Assembly: GCA_946553025.1 (NCBI GenBank)
Contig: CAMNRM010000003.1
Coordinates: 1 to 64,000 of the forward strand
Length of the DNA stretch: 64,000 bases
Source of the DNA: an uncultured Clostridium sp.
Lineage (GTDB): Bacteria > Bacillota > Clostridia > Lachnospirales > Lachnospiraceae
Reading direction: 5' to 3'
The first letter of the stretch is position 1. Each line of letters begins with the position of its first letter. Below are positions 47,194-55,845 of this stretch, in pieces. The notes under the pieces were generated by a model. It did no database searches and was not told the origin of the DNA. It saw only the letters and a list, made by a program, of their open reading frames with translations. The position numbers were made by a program, and so were the translations under genes.

Positions 47194-48507
47194 ATGCTGG
47201 AAAATACAATAACTAAAGTGGTTTTTCTGACTGTTTACAATGTAATTATGATAAATGTGTATATGGACAGTTTTTTGATTTATCATAGTAAAAAACGAAT
47301 GATATTGGGATGGATGCCATTTGTTATATGGGAATTTATACGGATTACTTCTATATGGCATATGTATCCAGAAGGAATACTTACCAGACAAAATCCGGGA
47401 ATTAATCTTTTTGTGAATATTTTAGTAATGGTTATAGCAGGTTTGTTTGCATATCAGGGGGAAATATGGAAACGCCTGCTGTTTCCAATTATGTATGTTG
47501 CCTTGCTGATGGTTGTAGAAGCTGCGGTTGTATTTGGATTAAATTATTTGGAAAATTCTGACTTTCCTATAGCCTTTTACCTGTTTCTATCGAATAGCAT
47601 GATGTCTATGTTGGTGTTTGGAATTAGAAATTATGTAAAGGTTAAAGAAATACGCCAGGGGTATGTAAAAGATGGTAAAAGTCTGCTTATTCTTCCGCTA
47701 ATAGGAATAAATCTCTATTATGTATTGTATAAAACAGCCTTGTTAATGAAAACGGAAAGTAAAGAAATAACAAAAGGGCTTATTATGTCAGCGATTCTTC
47801 TTCTTATTATTCTCTTATATGGCTATTGCATTTATGGAAGGATGGCAAAAGAATTTCAGATTTTAGAAAATAACCGATTTTATATAAATCAGTTGGATTT
47901 ATATAAGAATTATTTTCATATGAAAGAAGAAGCAGAGCAGGAGATATTGAGAATTAAACATGATTTGAAACAAAGTTTTTTACTCATTGAACATATGCTT
48001 ATTCAACATCAATATGAGGAGGCACAGAATATGATTATCTCTATGCGTGGAAATGTCTGTTCGCCACTTGGTTTGAGGAACCATACGGGAAATTTGGCAT
48101 TGGATGCACAGATATGTCAAATGTTGGAAACCGCAGAACAAAAAGGGATAAGGGTAAATATTAATACGGACATACAGAATATCTTGAACATTGCGGATGA
48201 AGATTTATCGGTAATATTGGGCAATGCAATAGATAATGCATTTGAAGCTTTAACAGAAATCGTCGCTCAGGAAAAGCAGCTATGGCTGGATGTTCGATAT
48301 GTTAAGGGAATAGTATTTATCCAAGTAAAAAACACATATTTTGGTGAACAATTGACAGGGATACCTAAAAGTAATAAAACAAAAAAATATCACGGGATTG
48401 GCCTGGCCTCGATTGAAAGAATGGTAAAAAAATACCAAGGAAGGATGAAAATTAAGACAGAAGATAATTGTTTTTCTTTGGAAGTTGTATTATATGAAAA
48501 TGAGTAG
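47194..48507 (+). CDS. agrC: AgrC-like sensor histidine kinase (GHKL type)
   Basis: A 437-residue protein. About six membrane helices fill the first ~215 residues. The cytosolic part has the H-box IKHDLKQSFLLIEHML, the N-box VILGNAIDNAFEAL and the G-box HGIGLASIERM of GHKL-type kinases. This is the layout of AgrC, which reads the autoinducing peptide. The cognate regulator, peptide and processing genes lie 0.7-2.5 kb downstream, separated by an RNA-like element and the XRE gene. A CTGGAG site lies before the ATG. Confidence 0.85.
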   Translation: MLENTITKVVFLTVYNVIMINVYMDSFLIYHSKKRMILGWMPFVIWEFIRITSIWHMYPEGILTRQNPGINLFVNILVMVIAGLFAYQGEIWKRLLFPIMYVALLMVVEAAVVFGLNYLENSDFPIAFYLFLSNSMMSMLVFGIRNYVKVKEIRQGYVKDGKSLLILPLIGINLYYVLYKTALLMKTESKEITKGLIMSAILLLIILLYGYCIYGRMAKEFQILENNRFYINQLDLYKNYFHMKEEAEQEILRIKHDLKQSFLLIEHMLIQHQYEEAQNMIISMRGNVCSPLGLRNHTGNLALDAQICQMLETAEQKGIRVNINTDIQNILNIADEDLSVILGNAIDNAFEALTEIVAQEKQLWLDVRYVKGIVFIQVKNTYFGEQLTGIPKSNKTKKYHGIGLASIERMVKKYQGRMKIKTEDNCFSLEVVLYENE

Positions 48508-48531
48508 AAGATAACAGATAGTAATTAAAAA

Positions 48532-48601
48532 TTATACTTTATCGGACGAAGTCCGCCCATCCCGCTAGGGATTAAGTTAAGGGGTGCTTGGAAAGTATAC
48601 T
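48532..48601 (+). ncRNA. Repeated three-stem RNA-like element, copy 2
   Basis: Second copy of the element at 30229-30300. Stems: TATACTTT (48533-48540) with AAAGTATA (48592-48599), perfect; CGGAC-GAA-GTCCG (48543-48555), perfect; ATCCC-GCTA-GGGAT (48559-48572), perfect. The last stem differs from copy 1 at both arms yet pairs in both, which is covariation. It lies about 25 bases after agrC and 285 before the XRE gene. Confidence 0.6.
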
Positions 48602-48630
48602 ATATTTGATATTAATATTGTAGATAAAAT

Positions 48631-48693
48631 AAATGGCTCTTTTTTGTTAAGAATTTGAGAAATGATTATTCTTACTGAAAAGGAGCCATTTTT
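48631..48693 (+). terminator. Long hairpin, probable bidirectional terminator
   Basis: AAATGGCTCTTTTT (48631-48644) pairs with AAAAGGAGCCATTT (48678-48691), with an inner TTAAGAAT / ATTCTTA stem and T-rich ends. It closes the agrC transcript. The rest of 48694-48887 is AT-rich promoter-like DNA for the next gene. Confidence 0.65.
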
Positions 48694-48887
48694 ATGGCAA
48701 TATTTAAGGGGTAAATACTGTATCAGAACAATAGGCTAAATAATATAATCTGACCGTTAAATTTAAAATATTTTCTCAAAAAAATACAAATATAGAATTA
48801 TTTACTCCTATTAAGAGTAAAATAAAAGTTATAAAATGATTAAAATTAATTAAGATAAAATGTTAAAATATAACCGAGGTGGAATAA

Positions 48888-49232
48888 ATGAGAGAAAATA
48901 GAGTAAAAGAACTTCGGGAATCTATGCATTTGAGCCAGGAAAGGCTTGGTGAATATACAAATATTTCGCAGCAAGTAATTAGTAAGATAGAACGTTGTGA
49001 TTCTCGCCTGACAAAAGAAAATATGATTATTTTGGCAGATTTTTTTCAAGTATCTACGGATTATTTATTAGGGCGAAGCGGCTGTAAAAGGACGATTGAG
49101 CAGGAAATGGAAATGCTTAACAAATTTGAACTGTATGATGAGTTTATACAGGCATATGTTAAACTTGGTGAAAAAGGACGTACTTTGATTCGTCGTATTG
49201 CAGATATGATGATAGAATTGGGGCTTGACTGA
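48888..49232 (+). CDS. XRE-family transcriptional regulator
   Basis: A 114-residue protein with a Cro/CI-type HTH at about 5-60 (VKELRESMHLSQERLGEYT, ISQQVISKIER, FQVSTDYLLGR) and a short helical C-terminus. Gene order XRE then agrA-like then agrD suggests that it controls the quorum module or the element. Its stop lies before the GTG chosen for the next gene. GAGGTGG precedes the ATG. Confidence 0.88.
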   Translation: MRENRVKELRESMHLSQERLGEYTNISQQVISKIERCDSRLTKENMIILADFFQVSTDYLLGRSGCKRTIEQEMEMLNKFELYDEFIQAYVKLGEKGRTLIRRIADMMIELGLD

Positions 49233-49242
49233 GGTGGAAACT

Positions 49243-49950
49243 GTGTTTGATATAGCAATATGTGATGATGAACGTTACCAATTGGGTGAACTGGAGGAAA
49301 TGTTATGCAGCTTGGCAAAAAAGATGGGAATATATCTGGAAATTCATGTGTTTGAGCAAGGAGAACTTTTGCTTGAAGAAATTCGGCGGGGAACTCAATT
49401 TGACATTATTTATTTGGATATTGAACTGAATGGAATCAATGGGGTTAAATTGGCAGAGGAACTTCGTAAAAGTGACCAAACTTTACATATTATTTATGTA
49501 ACTCAATATGAAAATTACATAAAGAAAAGTATTAATACGATGCCAAGCGGCTATATTACAAAACCGATAAATGTAAATGAATTTGAAACTGTTTTTCGCA
49601 GAGTGAGTGGTTGGATTCAGGGAAAAGATGTGTATTATCGTTTTATTAGTGATAAACTCCCGTGTAAAGTCTTATTAAAAAATATTTTGTATTTTAAAAG
49701 TGATTTAAGACGGGTTGAGATTGTTTGTGAAGAACAAAAGTATAAGATTTATAAGAAATTGGATCAGATAGAGATGGAATTTACAGAATCATGTAAAAAT
49801 CAGTTTTTGAGAATTCATCAGTCATGGCTTGTTAATTATAATCATATTAATCGTTTTGGATATAACTGGGTGGAACTGAGCAGCGGAGAATATTTACCAA
49901 TAAGCCGAAAAAGACGAGGAAAAATTGAAGAAATACTTGGGAAAATATAA
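49243..49950 (+). CDS. agrA: AgrA-like LytTR response regulator
   Basis: The GTG at 49243 has GAGGTGG 5 bases upstream; 235 residues. The receiver domain has ICDDE and the phospho-acceptor in IIYLDIELNGI; YITKPI supplies the conserved Lys. The C-terminal LytTR domain (about 135-235) includes RFISDKLPCKVLLKNILYF-like and FLRIHQSWLVNYNHI. It should be phosphorylated by the AgrC-like kinase and activate the agr promoter. A terminator follows. Confidence 0.9.
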   Translation: MFDIAICDDERYQLGELEEMLCSLAKKMGIYLEIHVFEQGELLLEEIRRGTQFDIIYLDIELNGINGVKLAEELRKSDQTLHIIYVTQYENYIKKSINTMPSGYITKPINVNEFETVFRRVSGWIQGKDVYYRFISDKLPCKVLLKNILYFKSDLRRVEIVCEEQKYKIYKKLDQIEMEFTESCKNQFLRIHQSWLVNYNHINRFGYNWVELSSGEYLPISRKRRGKIEEILGKI

Positions 49951-49980
49951 ATACAGTGTGCTATTTTTTAGATAGATTGA

Positions 49981-50012
49981 GGAGCGATTAGTTTTAATTG
50001 CTTCTTTTTTTA
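49981..50012 (+). terminator. Terminator after agrA
   Basis: GGAGCGATTA (49981-49990) pairs with TAATTGCTTC (49995-50004) with two G-U pairs, followed by a run of T. Confidence 0.75.
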
Positions 50013-50251
50013 TTTGTAAAAACTAAAGACATTTATTCCAGTCAAGTAGGGTTAGAACTTTATCTGACAAGCTGTGACAGTAACATGGAGTATTTGAGGA
50101 AGTAACAAAATGGGGGTGTCAGGACTTCCGAAATTTTTTGACTACAATGTGGGATTTGCAAGATAAAAAGTGGAGAAAAATTCTTTAGCTTAATAGAAAA
50201 TAGGATAAATATGTTAAATATTACATATTTTTTGCTATTTATGACATAAGA

Positions 50252-50280
50252 AGAAAACGGACGCTAAAATGGTGTATAAT
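50252..50280 (+). promoter_or_regulatory. Candidate promoter of agrD (good -10, poor -35)
   Basis: TATAAT at 50275-50280 lies 31 bases before the agrD ATG. At the expected spacing the -35 is AGAAAA, a weak match, which fits a promoter needing an activator such as AgrA. The 240 bases upstream hold no gene; they may hold LytTR sites but I could not fix them. Confidence 0.45.
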
Positions 50281-50311
50281 CCAAAATAAATTATACGGAG
50301 GTGAAAAAATC

Positions 50312-50467
50312 ATGAAAAAAACACAAAAAAACAAACGTAAATTCTCTTATGCAACGGTGAATGCTCTTGTTATGTGCCTGTGTGTTTATGCAGCAAATAC
50401 ACGCTGCGGCTGGCTTCTTCATCAGCCCGAAATGCCGGACGAGATGAAAAAATTTGGAAAGATGTAA
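50312..50467 (+). CDS. agrD: AgrD-like cyclic autoinducer peptide precursor
   Basis: A 51-residue peptide with GGAGGTG before the ATG. A basic amphipathic leader (MKKTQKNKRKFSYATVNALV) is followed by AANTRCGWLLHQPEMPDEM and a charged tail. Cys32 followed by four residues (G-W-L-L) predicts a five-membered thiolactone ring; the conserved Pro of the tail (HQPEMP) and acidic/basic end are as in AgrD. The exact N-terminal cut is unknown. agrB starts 5 bases after the stop. Confidence 0.88.
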   Translation: MKKTQKNKRKFSYATVNALVMCLCVYAANTRCGWLLHQPEMPDEMKKFGKM

Positions 50468-50472
50468 TATCT

Positions 50473-51045
50473 ATGGAAAAACTGGCATCTATGCTTGCGG
50501 AGTATATGAGCAGGCATAATGAGGGTTCAGCATTTTCTTATGATGTATACCGTTATAGCTTCCTGCTGCTTCTGGAAATGACAGCAGGAGGTATAACCGG
50601 TATCATTATTGCAATGTATATGGGTATTCCTATAGAGGCAATTATTTTTATCGGAGTATTTTTTTTGTTGCGATCTTATGCGGGAGGTCTTCATTTAGAA
50701 ACTTTTTTAAAATGCTATTTTGCCTCAACAGGAATTTTGTTCATCGCATTTTGGCTGATTAAGCATTGGAAGGCAGAGGTTTACGTTTCCGTTCTGTTGA
50801 TGTTGCTCTTTGGAGGAATTTTAATTGCATCCAATGGCTGTAATAGCAAAAACCGTTCGGTAAGCAGTAAAGAATCCGTATATTTTAAAAAGAAATTATT
50901 TTTGACAATGACTCTGACGAGCTGCTTATATCTTGTTTTTGTGATAATGGGATATGGCCGATGCAGTCTGGCCGTATCCCTGGCGGTTACGATATCAGGT
51001 TTGCTGATGGTGCTTGGAAAAATAAAGAATGAGAAAATTAAATAA
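50473..51045 (+). CDS. agrB: AgrB-like peptide-processing membrane protease
   Basis: The ATG at 50473 gives 190 residues; the frame is open upstream over agrD. Motif RSYAGGLHLETFLKCY carries the catalytic His74 and Cys81 of AgrB; about five membrane helices surround it. It cuts the AgrD tail and forms the thiolactone. Its 3' end overlaps the VWA gene by 17 bases, which couples the quorum module to the downstream cluster. Confidence 0.9.
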   Translation: MEKLASMLAEYMSRHNEGSAFSYDVYRYSFLLLLEMTAGGITGIIIAMYMGIPIEAIIFIGVFFLLRSYAGGLHLETFLKCYFASTGILFIAFWLIKHWKAEVYVSVLLMLLFGGILIASNGCNSKNRSVSSKESVYFKKKLFLTMTLTSCLYLVFVIMGYGRCSLAVSLAVTISGLLMVLGKIKNEKIK

Positions 51046-53065
51046 ATTTCTGGCATTATTGATTTGTATAATTCTGTATGGAATCATGCTGGCACAAAGC
51101 GCCTGGGCCAAAGAATATGTTTCTGTGAAAAGTGGCCTGGATGTAATTTTTGTCATGGATTATAGTGGTTCCATGAAATCCAATGATCCAAATGATATTG
51201 CTCAAGGCATGGTAAAAGCCTTTATTGACACCGTTCATGCGACGGATATTCATATAGGATTTGTCGCATATAATGATCAGATTTTATCTGCGACGCAGCC
51301 TTTACCGGTGAAAACAAATGAAGAGAGGCAGGCATTAAAAATGCTAATCGATAAGGCCGGTTATTCTGGAAATACGGACATTGGACTTGGGCTGCGTTAT
51401 GCTTATGATTTAATCCGTCAGAACAGTGAACGAAAGAAGGCAATCATTTTAATTTCTGACGGGGAGTCTGATTTGAGAGGATCGGCAACGGGCAGAGTAC
51501 TGGAAAATGCTTTGCAGGATATAGAATATGTAACCTCGGAATGTAAAAAAGAGGCTATTCCTATCTATTCGATTGCATTTGGAGAATATGATGGAAATGT
51601 AAAGTCTTTAGAGAAAATATCTGGTCAGACAGACGGCAGGATGTATACGGTAAAAAAACCGGAAACATTAATTCAGGTTTTATACGGTATTTTTGAAAAT
51701 AACATGGATTACCGTATTGAAAAAATCACTGATGGCATTTATGCGGCTGGTCAGCAGGATATTTTGGTGAAGCTGGATGAACCTTATGTGGATGAGCTGG
51801 ATGTCCTGCTCATCTCGCCGCAGGCCATTGGTTCTGTGGAAATTATCTATGGAGAAAAGAAAGCTGAAATTGTTCATTTAAAAAATTATGCAGTAGCGAA
51901 GATTGAGGATATTGATGAACAAATTAGAGAACTGGTAGTAAGAACGGAAACGGTAAGAAATCAGGAACTCCAGGTTTATTTACTTGCTTACCGCAATTTA
52001 ACGCCAGTACTTTTGACCGAACCTGTTATTAATAAAAATAGTTCGTTGACTTATCAGGTATATTTTAAAGATAAGAATGAAAATATCATTACCGATGAAG
52101 CGTTTTATCATCGTTTTTTTTATACCTTTGCTTTGTCGAAAAAGGAAGAAAAAGAAACTTTAGAAGCAGAAATCCGAAACGGAAGGATTTGTGGGGAGAT
52201 TATTCCTGAACATGCAGGAACTTATTTCCTGGAAGGAAGATTGGATGACCATATGGGAAAGGTGGTCTTTCCAACAATAGAAATTCAGGTTCGGAACCGA
52301 TGCCCGGAGGGAGAACTTCCCGCAAACGAAAGGTACACTATCTTAACGAAAGAACAAATAGTTCAATTAAGTAACTATTTTTCCGATCCAGATGGAGATA
52401 ATCTGACCTATAGCTTAAAAGAATTATCAGATAATACAGGTAATACCGGAACGAAATCTTTGCAGGCAGAACTAAGCGATGGAGTACTTCGGATTAAACC
52501 GGTAAAATCGGGAAAAGGAATGATTGAACTGGAGATAACCGATGGAGAAGCTGCTTTTACCTATACCTATGAAGCCGAAGTAATTCCCTTATGGAAAGCT
52601 TATTGGTGGGTAATTGTTTCCCTGGCTGTTTTATGTGCTGCGATATTCTGGAAGTTAAAGCATAAGGCTAAACCGGAATTAAAACAGCTTGTTGCAGATA
52701 CCAGAAAAAATCAATTCTGCGGAAGGTTGGATGCTTATTTTACCGTACAGCCGGAAACCGAAGAAGAAATTCCTCCATTATCGTTTTCCATGATACAGTT
52801 TATCGATAACAAGCTTTCTCTGGATCTTTTGTTTAAAGAATATCCGGAAACAATCGAAGCACTGGAACTGGATTCCATTTATCTGGTTGCTGATGAAGAA
52901 CGAAGAATGGTACTGTATCATGGTTCAAAAAGTTCAGTAATGATTGGGAATTCTATTGTATGTAAGGAAATCCAATACAGTGTAAGCTTTGGTGATGTGA
53001 TTTATATTACTTCACCAGACAGAGCCTATGATCTGGAAATTCATTACATTGCGGTGATTCAATAA
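51029..53065 (+). CDS. Membrane-anchored VWA-domain protein, first gene of the structural cluster
   Basis: A 678-residue protein. Signal peptide (about 1-27, LLICIILYGIMLAQSAWA). The VWA domain (about 36-230) has the MIDAS D44-x-S46-x-S48 (VMDYSGSMKS), SGNTDIGLGL and ILISDGESD, so metal-dependent ligand binding is expected. A beta-rich part with a cadherin-like segment (LSNYFSDPDGDNLTYSL) follows. A membrane helix near 525-545 (WWVIVSLAVLCAAIFW) leads to a ~130-residue cytosolic domain ending VSFGDVIYITSPDRAYDLEI, which resembles a degenerate FHA fold. It could carry a signal from outside the wall to the FHA/phosphatase proteins encoded downstream. Confidence 0.78.
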   Translation: MRKLNKFLALLICIILYGIMLAQSAWAKEYVSVKSGLDVIFVMDYSGSMKSNDPNDIAQGMVKAFIDTVHATDIHIGFVAYNDQILSATQPLPVKTNEERQALKMLIDKAGYSGNTDIGLGLRYAYDLIRQNSERKKAIILISDGESDLRGSATGRVLENALQDIEYVTSECKKEAIPIYSIAFGEYDGNVKSLEKISGQTDGRMYTVKKPETLIQVLYGIFENNMDYRIEKITDGIYAAGQQDILVKLDEPYVDELDVLLISPQAIGSVEIIYGEKKAEIVHLKNYAVAKIEDIDEQIRELVVRTETVRNQELQVYLLAYRNLTPVLLTEPVINKNSSLTYQVYFKDKNENIITDEAFYHRFFYTFALSKKEEKETLEAEIRNGRICGEIIPEHAGTYFLEGRLDDHMGKVVFPTIEIQVRNRCPEGELPANERYTILTKEQIVQLSNYFSDPDGDNLTYSLKELSDNTGNTGTKSLQAELSDGVLRIKPVKSGKGMIELEITDGEAAFTYTYEAEVIPLWKAYWWVIVSLAVLCAAIFWKLKHKAKPELKQLVADTRKNQFCGRLDAYFTVQPETEEEIPPLSFSMIQFIDNKLSLDLLFKEYPETIEALELDSIYLVADEERRMVLYHGSKSSVMIGNSIVCKEIQYSVSFGDVIYITSPDRAYDLEIHYIAVIQ

Positions 53066-53104
53066 AGAGAGTACGTAAAAGAAAATAAGGAGGAGTAGGG
53101 GCCT

Positions 53105-55273
53105 ATGGAAACCATCACGCAAACAAACCGGACGCTGCTGTTTGCAGAGATTAATCCGGAAAGGAATAACCTGCTTACGCTGATTGGCGATGTGCGGGGG
53201 AAAAGTAGTCTGGATGATGACAAAATAAAAGAGATTAATGAAGAACTGGTGGTGTCCAGTTTTGAAGAATTTCTTGAAAAATATGCACCGGTAGTTTATT
53301 CCTGGTGTGATGCAGCTGCCGGAGATATCCAGTACAGCCTTGTGCGGCCGGAAAATATCCCGGATAACTGTATTACCGAAATTCCATTAAATGAGAGCAA
53401 TGATTTAGTCAATATGTTAATTACCCTGCTGGATGCCAAAGGCGCCCAGGGCGTGGCAAATGTAGATTTTACTTTCAGCAACATCATGGATATGATCTCT
53501 CCAAAGAAAATCATGGAAGATATCCGCCAGGTGCGCAGGGAGATTCAATATACCTACGAAAAATATGCACAGCTGGACGATGAAGACCCGAAAAAGCTGG
53601 ATTTGGGCGATAAGCTGAACGACCAGTTTGAACAGGCCAGCCAGAACTATAACCATGTACTTGCCATGCTTCCCCTTGCCATTGAAGATGCAAAAACCCG
53701 TCTGCTTTTAGGCGATGGAGAAACCAAACAGAGAGGACGGGATTTCAAAGCTGGTCTTTTAAGTATGGGTGAAGACGGAGAACTGAAAATCCTGGAGATG
53801 AAGCAGGAGGAAAATACCCAGCTTGCCATCGTGGATGATAAGATTAATACGGGGTTAATTGAAGCATTTAAGGAAGACTACGATGCTTTAAACGATACTC
53901 CCTCTGATCATGTACGTGATTTGGTGGTGCGGACATTCTGCCCGTTAAGTTCCACCATGGAAAGTATTGTTGATCGGGAAGCTGAGGTTCGCAATTACAA
54001 CCAATATCTGGAGTTTTATAAGAAGAGTAAAGATGATTTTGTCAAAGCCGTAAAACCTTTAATTGAAAAACTTTTAGGGGTAAAGATATTTTTTGACCAG
54101 TATCAGGTGAAAGAAAAAGGGATGCAGCCGCAGCTTTTAATTTCCAATATTTCTCTGGAAATGATGGTAAAGGCAAGCAACCTGCCAAGGCTTTTAACCT
54201 ACTTAAACACGACCAATGACAAGAACGAATTTGAAAACACCATATGGTTTGCCATCGTACCGGATGTGGAACTGAGTCAAAGCGGAGGCGGAAAGCTTCA
54301 GAGAATCCGTTTTGCCGGAAACCAGAGGCAGGAGAAGCCGGGAGCAAACTCTATAGAGAATTTGTCCATTCTGATGAATGCAATCCAGCCTTACCGGATT
54401 ACTACCTTCTTTAGTTTCCGTACCGGCGAAGAAACCACGTTTAATTATATTGCAACCGAAGGCGTGGGGATTTTTAAAGAAAAATGCGCACCATTGATGA
54501 AAAAAGAATACAGCGAGTTTGTTGTGCCGTGTATCCCGAATGCGACCATTATCCCCAAGGATAAATCGGGTCTGATTTTGGATAAGCGGATGGTCATGGA
54601 TGAGCATGGAAATGTGGCGCTTTCCAATGAAAAAGAAGATGTTATGAAGATGTGGCTGGAAGGTATTTACGTAGGTGCGGCTTATGAGGCAGCCGGAATT
54701 GTGGCAGCATGGCAGTGCCCGGAATATCTGAAAGAGAGATTTAATAATACCAGCCCGGAATACCCAGGTGTGCGCTTTGATGTGGAGGCAGATGATAATG
54801 CGCTTTTGGCAGCAACCAGTATGACCAAGGAGATTTCCGGATTTACAAACGCGATAAAAAACTCCATCAATCATACAGGCTTTGGCTTTGTCTTTAGTTC
54901 CGATAATGCACAGTATAAAGGAAAAGAAATTAAAAATATTACGGTTTATAAGGCCCGTAACCTGTTAAGCAATGGAACAGAGTTTGAGCCGATTTATAAA
55001 ACCTTAGTTGTTACTTATATTGAGCGGATGCTGCGTTTTTACAGCAGTGACTTTAAGCAGGATAAAATCCTTAAATTTTTCAGCAGCAATCCAAACAGCC
55101 AGAAGAGCCGGTGGGATGCTGACCGTCAGCATATTAATTCAATCTTACAGGATGGAGATGAATTGGATTTCAGTATTGATGAAAAGTATGGCATCTGCAA
55201 TGTCCAGGTAACTTTTGCTAATACAACGAGAAATCTGAAAGTTCAGCTTACACGGAAAGCTGGAGATAAATAA
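53105..55273 (+). CDS. 722-aa protein of the tube cluster, possibly sheath-like
   Basis: GGAGGAGTAGG precedes the ATG. No signal peptide or membrane helix, so cytosolic. Helical regions lie at about 130-215 (IRQVRREIQYTYEKYAQL) and 260-350. The later half is mixed alpha/beta (PRLLTYLNTTNDKNEFENTI, WFAIVPDVELS; MWLEGIYVGAAYEAAGIVAA) and ends with an ERMLRFYSSDFKQDKILKFF helix followed by beta strands (CNVQVTFANTTRNLKVQL). The end resembles tail-sheath/TssC C-termini in layout, and it directly precedes two Hcp-like genes. The match is weak and there is no separate TssB-like gene. I do not recognise a named family. Confidence 0.5.
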   Translation: METITQTNRTLLFAEINPERNNLLTLIGDVRGKSSLDDDKIKEINEELVVSSFEEFLEKYAPVVYSWCDAAAGDIQYSLVRPENIPDNCITEIPLNESNDLVNMLITLLDAKGAQGVANVDFTFSNIMDMISPKKIMEDIRQVRREIQYTYEKYAQLDDEDPKKLDLGDKLNDQFEQASQNYNHVLAMLPLAIEDAKTRLLLGDGETKQRGRDFKAGLLSMGEDGELKILEMKQEENTQLAIVDDKINTGLIEAFKEDYDALNDTPSDHVRDLVVRTFCPLSSTMESIVDREAEVRNYNQYLEFYKKSKDDFVKAVKPLIEKLLGVKIFFDQYQVKEKGMQPQLLISNISLEMMVKASNLPRLLTYLNTTNDKNEFENTIWFAIVPDVELSQSGGGKLQRIRFAGNQRQEKPGANSIENLSILMNAIQPYRITTFFSFRTGEETTFNYIATEGVGIFKEKCAPLMKKEYSEFVVPCIPNATIIPKDKSGLILDKRMVMDEHGNVALSNEKEDVMKMWLEGIYVGAAYEAAGIVAAWQCPEYLKERFNNTSPEYPGVRFDVEADDNALLAATSMTKEISGFTNAIKNSINHTGFGFVFSSDNAQYKGKEIKNITVYKARNLLSNGTEFEPIYKTLVVTYIERMLRFYSSDFKQDKILKFFSSNPNSQKSRWDADRQHINSILQDGDELDFSIDEKYGICNVQVTFANTTRNLKVQLTRKAGDK

Positions 55274-55304
55274 TTATTTTTAAATCGCAGAGGAGGAAAA
55301 TAGA

Positions 55305-55733
55305 ATGGGATTACGTTTAAAAATCGAAGGCAGTGAGTCGATTAACCTGCGGGAAACCAGTATTGTCAATGTAAAGTTTGGAGCAGATATACCGCACGAT
55401 TCCAATGCAAGATCAACGGATCTTGGTTCCACGGTATTGATTACAGGAAAGATTCTTGCTGCTGTAGACGGTGAGGCAGCAGACGATACCAGCAAGATTG
55501 CAAAGTGGTCCTTAGTGCCGGCAGAAAATTCGGACTGCTATCGGAAGGTACAGATTGATGTTGTCAATGCGTCGCAGATAGTACGCCAGATTACGATTCC
55601 CAATGCTTTTGTGGTCGATTACGAAGAAGATTTTACCGATGCAACCGGAGCAGGAACCTTTAAGCTGTTAATTAAACAGAAGAAAGATAAGATGGTAAAC
55701 CTGAAATTTGAAGGCGGGTTTAGTGGAGAGTAA
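55305..55733 (+). CDS. Hcp/TssD-like tube protein 1
   Basis: A 142-residue all-beta protein with GAGGAGG upstream and no signal peptide. It begins GLRLKIEGSESINLRET and has SNARSTDLGSTVLITGKIL, YRKVQIDVVNASQ and NAFVVDYEEDFTDATGAGTF, then KKDKM. The C-terminal AFVVDYEEDF ... KKDKM pattern and the size resemble Hcp (TssD) of Bacteroidota type VI systems (AY..EYEEHF ... KK). Hcp forms hexamer-ring tubes. The identification is by eye and needs a fold search. A paralogue lies 112 bases downstream. Confidence 0.6.
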   Translation: MGLRLKIEGSESINLRETSIVNVKFGADIPHDSNARSTDLGSTVLITGKILAAVDGEAADDTSKIAKWSLVPAENSDCYRKVQIDVVNASQIVRQITIPNAFVVDYEEDFTDATGAGTFKLLIKQKKDKMVNLKFEGGFSGE

Positions 55734-55845
55734 ATTTGGATAAAGGTCAAAATGTTTTGCAGATTCAGAGCATTTTGTAAAGGAAGAAAAGAGTACAGAT
55801 TATTTACAGGTGATTTTATGATAAAAAAGGAAGGCAGGAGAAACT

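Noticed and set aside
54203-54874. 223-codon minus-strand ORF within the 722-aa gene
   Set aside because: Shadow ORF; the plus-strand gene has ribosome site, operon context and full length.
53105-55273. Firm assignment of the 722-aa protein as TssC
   Set aside because: Only the C-terminal layout and the context suggest it; no diagnostic sheath motif is visible, so it is left as sheath-like at most.
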